From positions 3,878,115-3,942,114 of the forward strand of contig CP018227.1 in NCBI GenBank assembly GCA_016865035.1: a DNA stretch of 64,000 bases, given 5' to 3'. The DNA comes from Kordiimonadales bacterium IMCC3096 (GTDB lineage Bacteria; Pseudomonadota; Alphaproteobacteria; Minwuiales; Minwuiaceae). Shown here piece after piece: positions 45,294-53,858 of the stretch (position 1 is its first letter; each line of letters begins with the position of its first letter). The translations under genes were made by a program, and so were the position numbers. The notes beneath the pieces are model-generated. The model did no database searches. It was not told the DNA's origin and saw only the letters and a program-made list of their open reading frames with translations.

Positions 45294-46243
45294 GATCCCT
45301 CCGTCGGCGGTGCTGTTTCACCCTGCAGCGTTGAGACATGGACGCGTGTCGCCGATTGCAGGGCATCAAGGTCGTACCCTCCCTCCAGCACCGAGACAAG
45401 GCGACCGTCGCAACATTCCGTGGCGATGGTCATGATTTCACCGGTGATCCAGCCATAGTCGGCGTCGGTCAGGTTCAGGCTGGCCAGCGGATCGCGCTCG
45501 TGCCCGTCGAACCCGGCGGAGATGATCACCAGTTCCGGCGCGAAGGCCCGCAGGCGCGGCAGCCCGGTCTCCGACCAGGCACGCCGGAAATCCGCGGATC
45601 CCGCCGTCGGCTCCAGGCACAAGTTGACCAGATTGTCGGCAATGCCGGTCTCGTGCGCTGCACCTGTGCCCGGATAGAGCGGCCACTGGTGGGAGGACAG
45701 GTACATCAACTCGGGATCATCGCGGAACCGGGCCTGGGTGCCATTGCCGTGATGCACGTCGAAGTCCAGAACGGCCACCCGCCGTATCCCATGTGCCTGC
45801 CGCGCATGCAGCGCGCCGATTGCGGCATTGTTGAACAGGCAGAACCCCATGGGGCGATCCGGCTCCGCGTGGTGGCCAGGGGGGCGGATCGCGCAGAAGG
45901 CATTGTCGGCATCCCCGGCAAAGACCGCATCGATGGCAGCAATCACGGCTCCTGCTGCCCGCCGGGAGGCCTCGGCCGATCCCGGTGAGACAACGGTATC
46001 CGGGTCCAGGTTGCGCCGCCCGCTCTCCGGTATCGCGGCATTGAGCTTCTGCACGTAGGCATCCGAATGGGCCAGCGCGAGTTGCGCATCGGTGGCCAGA
46101 GGTGCCTCCTGCCGCAAGAGGTCCGGATAGGTGGTCTCGTCGATGGCATGAAACACGGCACGCAGCCGGTCAGGCCGTTCCGGGTGTCCGGTACCGGTGT
46201 CGTGGAACAGGCATTCGGTATGTGTCATGAACAGGGTCGTCAA
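45290..46243 (-). CDS. Histone-deacetylase-family (acetylpolyamine amidohydrolase-like) protein
   Basis: A 317-residue zinc-dependent deacetylase fold. Seen: HDTGTGHPERPDRLRAVFHA, FCAIRPPGHHAEPDRPMGFC with the paired His, VLDFDVHHGNGTQARFRDDP with Asp/His zinc ligands, and LVIISAGFDGHERDPLASLN with the third ligand Asp. TTG 46243 is chosen (MTTLFMTHTECLFHD): GGGAGG lies 5 bases upstream, while the ATG five codons later has none at proper distance. The native substrate may be an acetylated polyamine or other small amide. Conserved position before xseB. Confidence 0.92.
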   Translation of the reverse strand: MTTLFMTHTECLFHDTGTGHPERPDRLRAVFHAIDETTYPDLLRQEAPLATDAQLALAHSDAYVQKLNAAIPESGRRNLDPDTVVSPGSAEASRRAAGAVIAAIDAVFAGDADNAFCAIRPPGHHAEPDRPMGFCLFNNAAIGALHARQAHGIRRVAVLDFDVHHGNGTQARFRDDPELMYLSSHQWPLYPGTGAAHETGIADNLVNLCLEPTAGSADFRRAWSETGLPRLRAFAPELVIISAGFDGHERDPLASLNLTDADYGWITGEIMTIATECCDGRLVSVLEGGYDLDALQSATRVHVSTLQGETAPPTEGS

Positions 46244-46303
46244 TCGGGCCTCCCGTCGCCTGCCGGGCTTACTTCCCGGCACCTGATCGTGACCGGGGGT
46301 ACT

Positions 46304-46318
46304 GCAAATAGCATTTGC
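46304..46318. promoter_or_regulatory. Palindrome upstream of the RND efflux operon
   Basis: GCAAAT-AGC-ATTTGC is a perfect 6-bp inverted repeat with a 3-base centre, in the 129-base divergent region between the HDAC-family gene and the RND adaptor gene, 55 bases before the adaptor ATG. A site for a repressor of TetR or MarR type would fit, but no regulator gene is adjacent. Confidence 0.4.
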
Positions 46319-46372
46319 CACTGGTACACGACACGTTAACTTCGCGCGGGGGCCGGGCGGTCTCAAGGTCAA

Positions 46373-47527
46373 ATGCTGGGTCGCCTGAAAGGTCCCTGGG
46401 CATTCACGGGAGTATCCGGCTTGCGTCTTGGAATTCAGCTTGTTGTCATCGCGGTGCTTGCGCTCGTTGGCTATCTGGTCTGGCAGGCGCGTGCGGACCT
46501 GCCGATCATCGGCCCGTACTTCGCGGAGTCGGGCGGCGGTCAGCGATTTGGCGGCGGGGCGGTCCTGGTTGATGTGGCCCCGGTCACGTCGGAGCGTCTG
46601 GTAGATACCATACAGGCCATCGGCACCACCCGCGCCAACGAGGCGGTGACGATCACCAGCAAGGTCGCCGGGCGCGTGGCCGATATCCGTTTTCGCGAAG
46701 GTGACACGGTCCGCCAGGGCGCGGTCCTGTTGCGGCTTGATGCCGTGGAGATACTGGCGGAGCGGGATGAAGCCATCGCGCGCCAGACCAGGGCCCGCCA
46801 GAACTACGAACGCGGCGTGAAGCTGCGGGACGCCCGCGCCGTGACGGCAGGTCGGACGGAGGAACTGGCCCAGGATCTGGCGGAGGCCGATGCCGCTGTC
46901 GCGCAGATCGAGGCACGCCTGCGCAACTACGAACTGAAGGCACCGTTCTCGGGTCGGCTTGGCCTGCGGAAGGTCAGTCAGGGCGCGCTGGTCACGCCCG
47001 GGGACGAGATCGTGACCCTGGATGACATCTCCGTCGTCAAGCTGGATTTCGACGTGCCGGAGACCGCACTGGCCTCCGTACATCCGGGACTGCTGGTCAC
47101 CGCCCGCACCGCCGCCTATCCGGATGTGGTGCTGGAAGGCGTGGTCGCCACTGTCAATACCCGGATCAATCCGGCGACCCGCGCGGTGACGGTACGCGCC
47201 GAGCTGGCGAACAAGGAGGGACTGCTGCGTCCCGGCATGTTCCTGACGGTCGATCTGGCCTATGGCGCCAAGGACGGCGCACTGATGGTGCCGGAGGAAG
47301 CGATCGTTGCCGTGGATGACGGCATGTTCGTCTTCGCGATCGTTGACGGGAAGGCGGAACGGCGCGCCATCACGATCGGCCGCCGGAGACCGGGACAGGC
47401 CGAAGTGACCTCCGGACTGGCGGCGGGAGAAATTGTCATCGTGGGCGGCATCCAGAAGGTGCGTCCCGGCGCGGAGGTGAACATCCGCAGCAACATTGGT
47501 GATGCGGTTCAGAAACCATCAGCCTGA
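46373..47527 (+). CDS. RND efflux periplasmic adaptor (membrane fusion protein)
   Basis: A 384-residue HlyD/AcrA-type adaptor. N-terminal membrane anchor LGIQLVVIAVLALVGYLVWQ at about residues 20-39, no lipobox Cys. Lipoyl halves in VTITSKVAGRVADIRFREGD and LKAPFSGRLGLRKVSQGALV, an alpha-helical hairpin between them, and the beta-barrel segment LRPGMFLTVDLAYG. It links the RND pump to an outer-membrane channel, which is not encoded here. The pump gene follows after 28 bases. No strong Shine-Dalgarno sequence is seen; AAGGT lies upstream. Confidence 0.94.
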   Translation: MLGRLKGPWAFTGVSGLRLGIQLVVIAVLALVGYLVWQARADLPIIGPYFAESGGGQRFGGGAVLVDVAPVTSERLVDTIQAIGTTRANEAVTITSKVAGRVADIRFREGDTVRQGAVLLRLDAVEILAERDEAIARQTRARQNYERGVKLRDARAVTAGRTEELAQDLAEADAAVAQIEARLRNYELKAPFSGRLGLRKVSQGALVTPGDEIVTLDDISVVKLDFDVPETALASVHPGLLVTARTAAYPDVVLEGVVATVNTRINPATRAVTVRAELANKEGLLRPGMFLTVDLAYGAKDGALMVPEEAIVAVDDGMFVFAIVDGKAERRAITIGRRRPGQAEVTSGLAAGEIVIVGGIQKVRPGAEVNIRSNIGDAVQKPSA

Positions 47528-47555
47528 TGTGATCTGAGCAGGCAGGGAGTTCGGC

Positions 47556-50500
47556 ATGGTCCTCTCGGACGTTGCAATCAAGCGACCGGTCTTCGCGACG
47601 GTGCTCAGCCTGGTGCTGATGATCTTCGGCATCTTTGCCTATCAGGGCATGACGATCCGCGAATATCCCGACATCGATCCGCCGATTGTCTCCATCAACA
47701 CCGTCTGGCGTGGCGCATCGCCGGAGATCATCGAATCCCAGATCACCCAGGTTCTGGAGGATGAGGTCGCCGGCATCGGCGGTGTGCAGAAGATCAGCTC
47801 CACCAGCCAGGAAGGCTCCTCATCCATCTCGGTGGAATTCAATCTCAGCCGTGACATCGATGCGGCGGCAAATGACGTGCGTGACCGCGTCAGCCGCGCC
47901 ATCAACCGCCTGCCGGACGAGGCTGATCCGCCGCGTGTCGCCAAGACCGAAGCCGACGCCCGCGCCATGATGTGGCTGGTGCTGACCAGTGACCGGCTCA
48001 ACGCGCTGGAACTGACGGACTATGCCGAACGCCAGATCATGGACCGGTTCAGCGTCGTGGACGGTGTTGCCCGCGTGCGCACTGGCGGCGGCAAGCGCTA
48101 CGCCATGCGCATCTGGCTGCGAAAGGGTGAACTGGCCGCGCGTGGGCTGACGGTGAGTGATGTCGAGAACGCGCTGAGACAGCAGAACATCGAACTGCCA
48201 TCGGGGCGCATCGAGTCCGTCGAGCGCGAGTTTGCGGTGAAATCACGTACGGCACTGCGCAGCGTCGAGGAGTTCCGCAATATCGTCGTGGCCGACCGGA
48301 ACGACTATTTCATCCGCCTGAGCGAGATCGCCGACGTCGAACTGGGGCCGGAGGATGAACGGACCAAGTTCCGCGCCAATGGCCGGACTGCCATCGGCAT
48401 CGGGATCATCCGGCAATCGAAATCGAACACGCTGGCCGTCGCGGAGGGAGTCCGCGAGGAACTCAGGAACGTGACGCCGGGACTGCCGGTCGGCATGGAA
48501 CTGGTCGTGTCCTTCGACCAGGCCGTCTTCGTCGAGGAGTCGATACGGGAGGTCTATCGCGCGCTGGGGATCGCCATGGCGCTGGTGGTGCTGGTCATCT
48601 TCGTGTTCCTGCGATCCATATGGGCGACGCTGATACCGGCGCTCGCCATTCCGGTCTCGATCCTCTCCGCCTTCATTGTCCTCGGTTCCCTCGACTATTC
48701 GATCAACGTCCTGACCATGCTGGCACTGGTTCTGGCCATCGGACTGGTGGTGGATGACGCGATTGTCGTGCTGGAGAACATTCACAGACGGATCGAGAAT
48801 GGCGAGCCGCCATTGCTCGCCGCGACGCGGGGCGCGCGCCAGATTGCCTTCGCGGTCATCGCCACGACCGTCGTTCTGGTCGCCGTCTTCGTGCCGATCT
48901 CCTTCCTTGAAGGCAACGTCGGCCGATTGTTCCGCGAATTCGGCATTGCCGTGGCAACGGCTGTCATCTTCTCCAGCTTTGTCGCCCTGACGCTGACACC
49001 GATGCTCTGTTCGAAACTGCTGCGGCCCAGCAGCAACGCAGGGCCATTGGGACGCGCCACCGAAGGTGTCTTCAAGAGCATGTCCAGCGGGTACGGCTGG
49101 GTGCTGCGTCGTGCGCTGTCGGTTCCGCTGGTGATCGTTGCACTGGCTGTCGCCGTTTCCGCGCTTGCCTATCTGCTGCTGCTGGCGCTGCCCAACGAGC
49201 TTGCCCCGCGGGAGGACCGTGGAATCATCTTCGTTTCCGTCTCTGCGCCGGAGGGCAGCAGTCTGGAGTATACCGACCGCTATACGCAGGAGGTCGAGGA
49301 CGCGCTGCAGCCCTACGTCGACAGCGGGCAGGCCGACCGTACGCTGATCATTCTCGCCCCCGGTTTCGGCGGCCGTCCCGGCGACGTGAATTCCGCCTTC
49401 GGGATCGTGCGGCTGAAGGACTGGTCGGAGCGGACGATCACGCAGGGGCAGGTGATTGGCCAGGTGTTCCCGAAGATGCTCAGCATCCCAGGGATCAAGG
49501 CATTCGCGTTTGGCCGTCCACCGCTGGGCCAGCGGTTCTCCCAGACGCCGGTGCAGGTCGTGATCGGTGGTCCTAGCTACGAGGAACTTGATGCCTGGGC
49601 GGAGCTGCTGCTGGCGGAAGCGCGAAAGAACCCCGGGCTGCGCAATCCGGACAAGGACTTCGACCAGACCGTCCCGGAACTCAGCGTTGCCATCAACCGG
49701 GACCGTGCCGCCGCCCTTGGCGTGCAGGTGGACGAGATCGGGCGGACGCTGGAGACCATGCTGGGCGAGCGCCGGGTCACCAATCTGGAACGTGGCGGCA
49801 AGCAGTACCCGGTGATCCTGCGTGCGCAGCAGAGCGACCGCGCCACGCCGGAAGACCTGCGCAACATGTATGTGAAGTCCGCCACGACGGGTGAACTGAT
49901 TCCGCTCTCCAACCTCGTCACCATGTCGGAAGGGGCGACGGCGGGAAGCCTGAAACGCACCGACCGGCTGCGGTCGATCACCATCACGGCGGCGCTGGCC
50001 GAAGGGTACACGCTGGGCGATGCGCTGACGTACCTGGAAGATGCGGCACGCCGGACCCTGCCTGGCGACGCCCGCATCACCTTCGCCGGCGAGAGTCAGG
50101 AGTTCCGGTCATCGACCGGCGCGCTCTACTTCACCTTCGCCATGGCGCTGGTGATCGTCTTCCTGGCCCTGGCCGCGCAGTTCGAGAGTTTCGTGCATCC
50201 GTTCGTGATCCTGACCGCCGTGCCACTGGCGGTGACGGGTGCCCTCGGCGCGCTGATCATCGCCGGGCTTTCGATCAACGTCTACAGCCAGATCGGCATT
50301 GTCATGCTGATCGGACTGACGGCGAAGAACGCGATCCTGATCGTCGAGTTCGCCAACCAGTTGCGTGACGAGGGCAAGTCCGTGACGGATGCCGTGCTGG
50401 AGGCCGCGATCATTCGCCTGCGGCCCATCCTGATGACGACGATCTCCACCGCACTCGGTGCCTTGCCTCTGGCCATGGCGACCGGGGCAGGGGCCGAAAC

Positions 50501-50726
50501 GCGGGAGGTTCTGGGGATCGTGATCATCGGCGGTATTGGGTTCTCCACGATCCTGTCGCTGTTCGTGGTACCGGTGTTCTACATGCTGCTGGCGCGTTTC
50601 ACGAAGCCCGCGGGTCATATCGAGCGCCGCCTGCGCCGGATGGAGTCGGATCATCATGACTCCGAGAAGGCGGCGGTCACGGACGGCAAGCCTTCGGCCA
50701 CCGAGCCTGCGCCTGCAGGCGACTGA
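47556..50726 (+). CDS. RND efflux transporter permease (HAE1-like)
   Basis: A 1056-residue proton-driven inner-membrane pump with 12 helices and two large periplasmic loops. Seen: SDVAIKRPVFATVLSLVLMI at the start, helix-4 motif GLVVDDAIVVLENIHRRIEN with paired Asp for proton relay, TLTPMLCSKLL, and the second-half MLIGLTAKNAILIVEFANQL with the conserved Lys. Full length. Partner of the adaptor; an outer-membrane TolC-like protein must come from elsewhere. Ligands unknown; multidrug or solvent export are typical. Confidence 0.96.
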   Translation: MVLSDVAIKRPVFATVLSLVLMIFGIFAYQGMTIREYPDIDPPIVSINTVWRGASPEIIESQITQVLEDEVAGIGGVQKISSTSQEGSSSISVEFNLSRDIDAAANDVRDRVSRAINRLPDEADPPRVAKTEADARAMMWLVLTSDRLNALELTDYAERQIMDRFSVVDGVARVRTGGGKRYAMRIWLRKGELAARGLTVSDVENALRQQNIELPSGRIESVEREFAVKSRTALRSVEEFRNIVVADRNDYFIRLSEIADVELGPEDERTKFRANGRTAIGIGIIRQSKSNTLAVAEGVREELRNVTPGLPVGMELVVSFDQAVFVEESIREVYRALGIAMALVVLVIFVFLRSIWATLIPALAIPVSILSAFIVLGSLDYSINVLTMLALVLAIGLVVDDAIVVLENIHRRIENGEPPLLAATRGARQIAFAVIATTVVLVAVFVPISFLEGNVGRLFREFGIAVATAVIFSSFVALTLTPMLCSKLLRPSSNAGPLGRATEGVFKSMSSGYGWVLRRALSVPLVIVALAVAVSALAYLLLLALPNELAPREDRGIIFVSVSAPEGSSLEYTDRYTQEVEDALQPYVDSGQADRTLIILAPGFGGRPGDVNSAFGIVRLKDWSERTITQGQVIGQVFPKMLSIPGIKAFAFGRPPLGQRFSQTPVQVVIGGPSYEELDAWAELLLAEARKNPGLRNPDKDFDQTVPELSVAINRDRAAALGVQVDEIGRTLETMLGERRVTNLERGGKQYPVILRAQQSDRATPEDLRNMYVKSATTGELIPLSNLVTMSEGATAGSLKRTDRLRSITITAALAEGYTLGDALTYLEDAARRTLPGDARITFAGESQEFRSSTGALYFTFAMALVIVFLALAAQFESFVHPFVILTAVPLAVTGALGALIIAGLSINVYSQIGIVMLIGLTAKNAILIVEFANQLRDEGKSVTDAVLEAAIIRLRPILMTTISTALGALPLAMATGAGAETREVLGIVIIGGIGFSTILSLFVVPVFYMLLARFTKPAGHIERRLRRMESDHHDSEKAAVTDGKPSATEPAPAGD

Positions 50727-50769
50727 ATGACGGGTTAATGACCGGCGCCCGTGGGAGGGGCAGGGAACG

Positions 50770-51321
50770 ATGACGAAGATCTATCTGGTGCGACATGGCA
50801 AGGCTGCGGCGGCATTCGACGAGGATCATGATCCGCCGCTGGACAAGGCCGGCATCCGCCAGGCGCTTGCCATGGCTGACACGCTGGGACCGCTCGGCCC
50901 CCTGCCGATGGTGACCAGCCCGATGCGCCGGACGCGGGAAACCATTTCCGCGCTGGAGGCCGTGTGGGGATCCCCGGCACGGATCGAGCCGCGCGTGACG
51001 GAAGTGCCGTCCCCGACCGAGGATCTTGGCGCCCGTCGGCAGTGGCTGACCGGTATCATGGCGGGTCGCTGGTCCGATACGGATGCATTGCATCTGGCCG
51101 GCTGGCGCGCGGACCTGCTGAAGGCGATCGAGGAGATCGAGACTGATACGGTGATCAGCAGCCATTTCGTCGCCATCAACACAATTGTCGGTCTGCTGAC
51201 GGACGATGACCGCGTCACGATCTTCCGCCCCGACAATTGCTCGATAACACGCATTGAGCGTCAGGACGGGAAGCTGGTCGTGGCGGAGATGGGCAGGGAA
51301 GTCGAGACCGAGGTGCTCTGA
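50770..51321 (+). CDS. Histidine phosphatase family protein (SixA-like)
   Basis: A 183-residue phosphoglycerate-mutase-fold phosphatase. Catalytic Arg8-His9-Gly10 in IYLVRHGKAAAAFDEDHDPP, LVTSPMRR-type segment MVTSPMRRTRETISALEA, and the distal His in ISSHFVAINTIVGLL. Substrate may be a phosphohistidine protein or small phosphoester. Its TGA overlaps the ATG of the VOC gene by one base (TGATG), so the two are coupled. Confidence 0.9.
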   Translation: MTKIYLVRHGKAAAAFDEDHDPPLDKAGIRQALAMADTLGPLGPLPMVTSPMRRTRETISALEAVWGSPARIEPRVTEVPSPTEDLGARRQWLTGIMAGRWSDTDALHLAGWRADLLKAIEEIETDTVISSHFVAINTIVGLLTDDDRVTIFRPDNCSITRIERQDGKLVVAEMGREVETEVL

Positions 51322-51686
51322 TGCGGCTGGACCACGTCAACGTGCGCTGCCGAGACCTGGAGGGCATGCGCCGGTTCTTCGAGACGGTCGTCGGACTGCA
51401 GGTGGGCGCGCGGCCGGACTTCGATTTTCCGGGCTACTGGCTCTACGGTTCGGAACCGGGGGAGGCCATCGTGCATCTGGTCGGCGTGACGGACGACGGC
51501 GGGGAGAATGTTCCGGGACCGGTCGACCATTTCGCCTTTCGCGGCGGCGACCACGCGACACAGATCTCGGCCATCAAGGCAGCGGGATTGCGATACCGGG
51601 AGAATGACGTGCCGGGACTGCCGATCCGGCAGGTCTTCGTGCGCGGGCCTGAGGCCGTGACGGTGGAACTGCAGTTTCCCGCCTGA
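51321..51686 (+). CDS. VOC-family (glyoxalase-like) protein
   Basis: A 121-residue VOC-fold protein: LDHVNVRCRDLEGMRRFFET at residues 3-22, FPGYWLYGSEPGEAIVHLVG, VDHFAFRGGDHATQISAIKA, and FVRGPEAVTVELQFPA with the C-terminal Glu metal ligand. Single-unit size, probably dimeric. Coupled to the SixA-like gene. Reaction unknown. Confidence 0.88.
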   Translation: MRLDHVNVRCRDLEGMRRFFETVVGLQVGARPDFDFPGYWLYGSEPGEAIVHLVGVTDDGGENVPGPVDHFAFRGGDHATQISAIKAAGLRYRENDVPGLPIRQVFVRGPEAVTVELQFPA

Positions 51687-51695
51687 AGGCCGGGA

Positions 51696-52490
51696 TCAGC
51701 CGAGCCAGCGCTTGCGGCGACGATAGTGCTTCACATCGCGGAACGACTTCCTGTCGCCGCCTTCGCCGATGCCGAGGTAGAACTCCTGGATGTCGGAGTT
51801 GGCCAGCAGTTCCTTGGCCGGACCCTCCATCACGATGGAGCCGTTTTCCATGACATAGCCGTGGTCGGCGATGGACAGCGCCAGATTGGCGTTCTGTTCC
51901 ACCAGCAGAATGGTGACACCGGCTTCCTTGCGCATCCGCTGGATGATGCCGAAGATCTCCTCGATGATCATCGGGGCGAGGCCGAGAGACGGCTCATCCA
52001 GCATGATCATCTTCGGGTTGGACATCAGGGCACGTCCGATGGCCAGCATCTGTTGCTCACCACCCGACAGGTACCCGGCCTGACCGGTACGGCGTTCCTT
52101 CAGGCGCGGGAAGAAGGTGTAGACCTGATCGATCATGTCGCGGACGGTCTTCATGTCGGAGACGATATGCGCCCCGGCGAGCAGATTGTCCTCGATGCTC
52201 AGATGAGTGAAGACGCGGCGGCCTTCGAAAACCTGGACAACGCCCTTCTTCACGGTCTCGTGCGGCGCCAGCTTGTCGATGCGTTCGCCGTTGAATTCGA
52301 TGGAACCGCGCGTGACCTGGCCGCGTTCCGGCTTCAGAAGCCCGGAAATGGACTTCAGCGTTGTGGTCTTGCCCGCGCCGTTTGCCCCCAGGATCGTCGT
52401 GATCGACTGCGGCTTGACGTCGATCGAGATGCCTTTCAGCACCAGAACGACATTGTTGTAGATCACTTCAATATTATTGATCGCGAGCAT
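51696..52490 (-). CDS. ABC transporter ATP-binding protein, LivF type
   Basis: A 264-residue ATPase of the branched-chain amino-acid (HAAT) importer class. Walker A LGANGAGKTTTLKS, signature YLSGGEQQMLAIGRALMS, Walker B MIMLDEPSLGLAP, and H-loop region LLVEQNANLALSIADHGYVM. ATG 52490 chosen (MLAINNIEVIYNNVV), with AGAGGCG upstream. The C-terminus is extended and basic (HYRRRKRWLG). Last gene of the importer/ligase operon, following the binding-protein gene by 72 bases that hold a hairpin. Confidence 0.94.
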   Translation of the reverse strand: MLAINNIEVIYNNVVLVLKGISIDVKPQSITTILGANGAGKTTTLKSISGLLKPERGQVTRGSIEFNGERIDKLAPHETVKKGVVQVFEGRRVFTHLSIEDNLLAGAHIVSDMKTVRDMIDQVYTFFPRLKERRTGQAGYLSGGEQQMLAIGRALMSNPKMIMLDEPSLGLAPMIIEEIFGIIQRMRKEAGVTILLVEQNANLALSIADHGYVMENGSIVMEGPAKELLANSDIQEFYLGIGEGGDRKSFRDVKHYRRRKRWLG

Positions 52491-52518
52491 TTTCGCCTCT
52501 TTGGAAAAGGTATCAAGC

Positions 52519-52545
52519 GCCGGGCTGCCGCAAGGACAGCCCGGC
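52519..52545 (-). terminator. Hairpin after the HAAT binding-protein gene
   Basis: GCCGGGCTG (52519-52527) and CAGCCCGGC (52537-52545) form a perfect 9-bp stem with a 9-base loop, 17 bases after the binding-protein stop on the minus strand. No U-tract follows. An attenuator or mRNA-stabilising role between binding protein and LivF-type ATPase is likely. Confidence 0.5.
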
Positions 52546-52562
52546 AATAGATCAGGCCAGGA

Positions 52563-53801
52563 TCAGTTCTTCATCTTGGCCGATTCTTCCTTGATGAGTT
52601 CGAAGACGACATCGCGATAGCCCTTGAACCATTCGGTAGCAGGCTCGAACCCGGTCTTCGTCACCTTGAAGACGCGGACCCAGCCACCACCTTCATGGTC
52701 ACCGCCACCAAGGTTCAGCGGCGGAAGCAGACCGCCCAGCGAGAAGTCCTTGATGGCGTGGAAGCCATCACGGACCTGCGTACCGGTCACGTCGGCCTTG
52801 CCGCCATTTGCCGCAACGGCGTTGCGGAGCGCTTCGACATGCAGGGCGCTGATCAGCAGACCACGGTTGTAGAACACGGTCGATGACATGCTCTCGCGGG
52901 CTTCCTTGCCCTGGGCCTTGAGCATCGCCTTGATGTCGCGGCGCACCTGGAAGTCGTCACCGACACCGGCGAACTGCAGACCGGCATAGCCCTCTGCAGC
53001 TTCGAAACCGCCGGCGGCGGCAACGTCGGCTTCAGAGGCGCCCCAGACGAAGGACACGACCTTCTCGAGCGGGAAGCCTGCACGCTTCAGCGCGTTGATC
53101 TGCACGGAAGGCGCGCGACCGAACAGGTGGCTGATGACGAAGTCTGCCCGGAAACGGCGGGCGATGTCACGGGCCTGGTTGTCCATCTCGATACCCGGCG
53201 CGGGGACCGGGAATTCGTTCAGGGTGTAGCCTTCCAGTTCGGAGAGCTTGCGCAGCACCGGAAGGCCTTCACGACCTGCTGGATTGTCATAGAACAGGTA
53301 GGCGATCTTCTTGCCCTTCAGGCCACCCATCTGCTGCTTGGCATATTCTACCGCGGCGCCTGCCTGCGACCAGTAACTGGCTGCTGCCGGGAACAGGTAG
53401 GGGAAGGCGTTGCCATCAGCCGCCAGAGCGGTGCCGAAGCCGGGGGTCGTCGCCGGGATCTTGTCCTTCTGCAGGTCAGCGGTCAGCGCCTGTGTGATCG
53501 GGGTGCCGAACAGGCCGACCAGAACAGCGCCTTCCGACTTGAAGCGCTGATAGCCTTCAACCGCCGGCGGTACCTTGTACTGATTGTCGACTTCGACGAG
53601 GCGGATCGTATGACCGTTGATTCCACCCTGGGAATTGATCAGGTCGATGTAATCCTGCGCGCCGTCACCGACGGGGTTGCCGACATTGGCTGTGGGGCCG
53701 GTGCGGTCCGTCATCTGGCCGATGACGATCTCCCCGGCGTGGGCCGCGGTCATGGCGGCAAGGCCACCTGCCACGGCTATGGATGCCAGTATGCGTTTCA
53801 T
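52563..53801 (-). CDS. ABC transporter substrate-binding protein (branched-chain amino-acid/aromatic-acid type)
   Basis: A 412-residue periplasmic type-I receptor (Peripla_BP_6). Signal peptide about residues 1-23 (ILASIAVAGGLAAMTAAHA, then GEIVIGQMTDRTGPTANVGN). Seen: AQDYIDLINSQGGINGHTIR, EGAVLVGLFGTPITQALTAD and FVISHLFGRAPSVQINALKR. ATG 53801 chosen with GGGAGG 8 bases upstream. Length above 400 is typical for receptors of aromatic or other organic acids. The ligase in the same operon suggests that the ligand is activated to a CoA ester after uptake. Confidence 0.94.
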   Translation of the reverse strand: MKRILASIAVAGGLAAMTAAHAGEIVIGQMTDRTGPTANVGNPVGDGAQDYIDLINSQGGINGHTIRLVEVDNQYKVPPAVEGYQRFKSEGAVLVGLFGTPITQALTADLQKDKIPATTPGFGTALAADGNAFPYLFPAAASYWSQAGAAVEYAKQQMGGLKGKKIAYLFYDNPAGREGLPVLRKLSELEGYTLNEFPVPAPGIEMDNQARDIARRFRADFVISHLFGRAPSVQINALKRAGFPLEKVVSFVWGASEADVAAAGGFEAAEGYAGLQFAGVGDDFQVRRDIKAMLKAQGKEARESMSSTVFYNRGLLISALHVEALRNAVAANGGKADVTGTQVRDGFHAIKDFSLGGLLPPLNLGGGDHEGGGWVRVFKVTKTGFEPATEWFKGYRDVVFELIKEESAKMKN

Positions 53802-53858
53802 TCTTGGTTCCTCCCTTGGGATCATGCCCCGTCGTTCTTGCGGGGGCTTGGCGACAGT

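Noticed and set aside
45290-47083. N-terminal extension of the HDAC-family gene into the RND adaptor region
   Set aside because: Frame is open by chance; the protein homology begins at the TTG at 46243, which has the Shine-Dalgarno sequence, and the rest lies opposite the adaptor gene.
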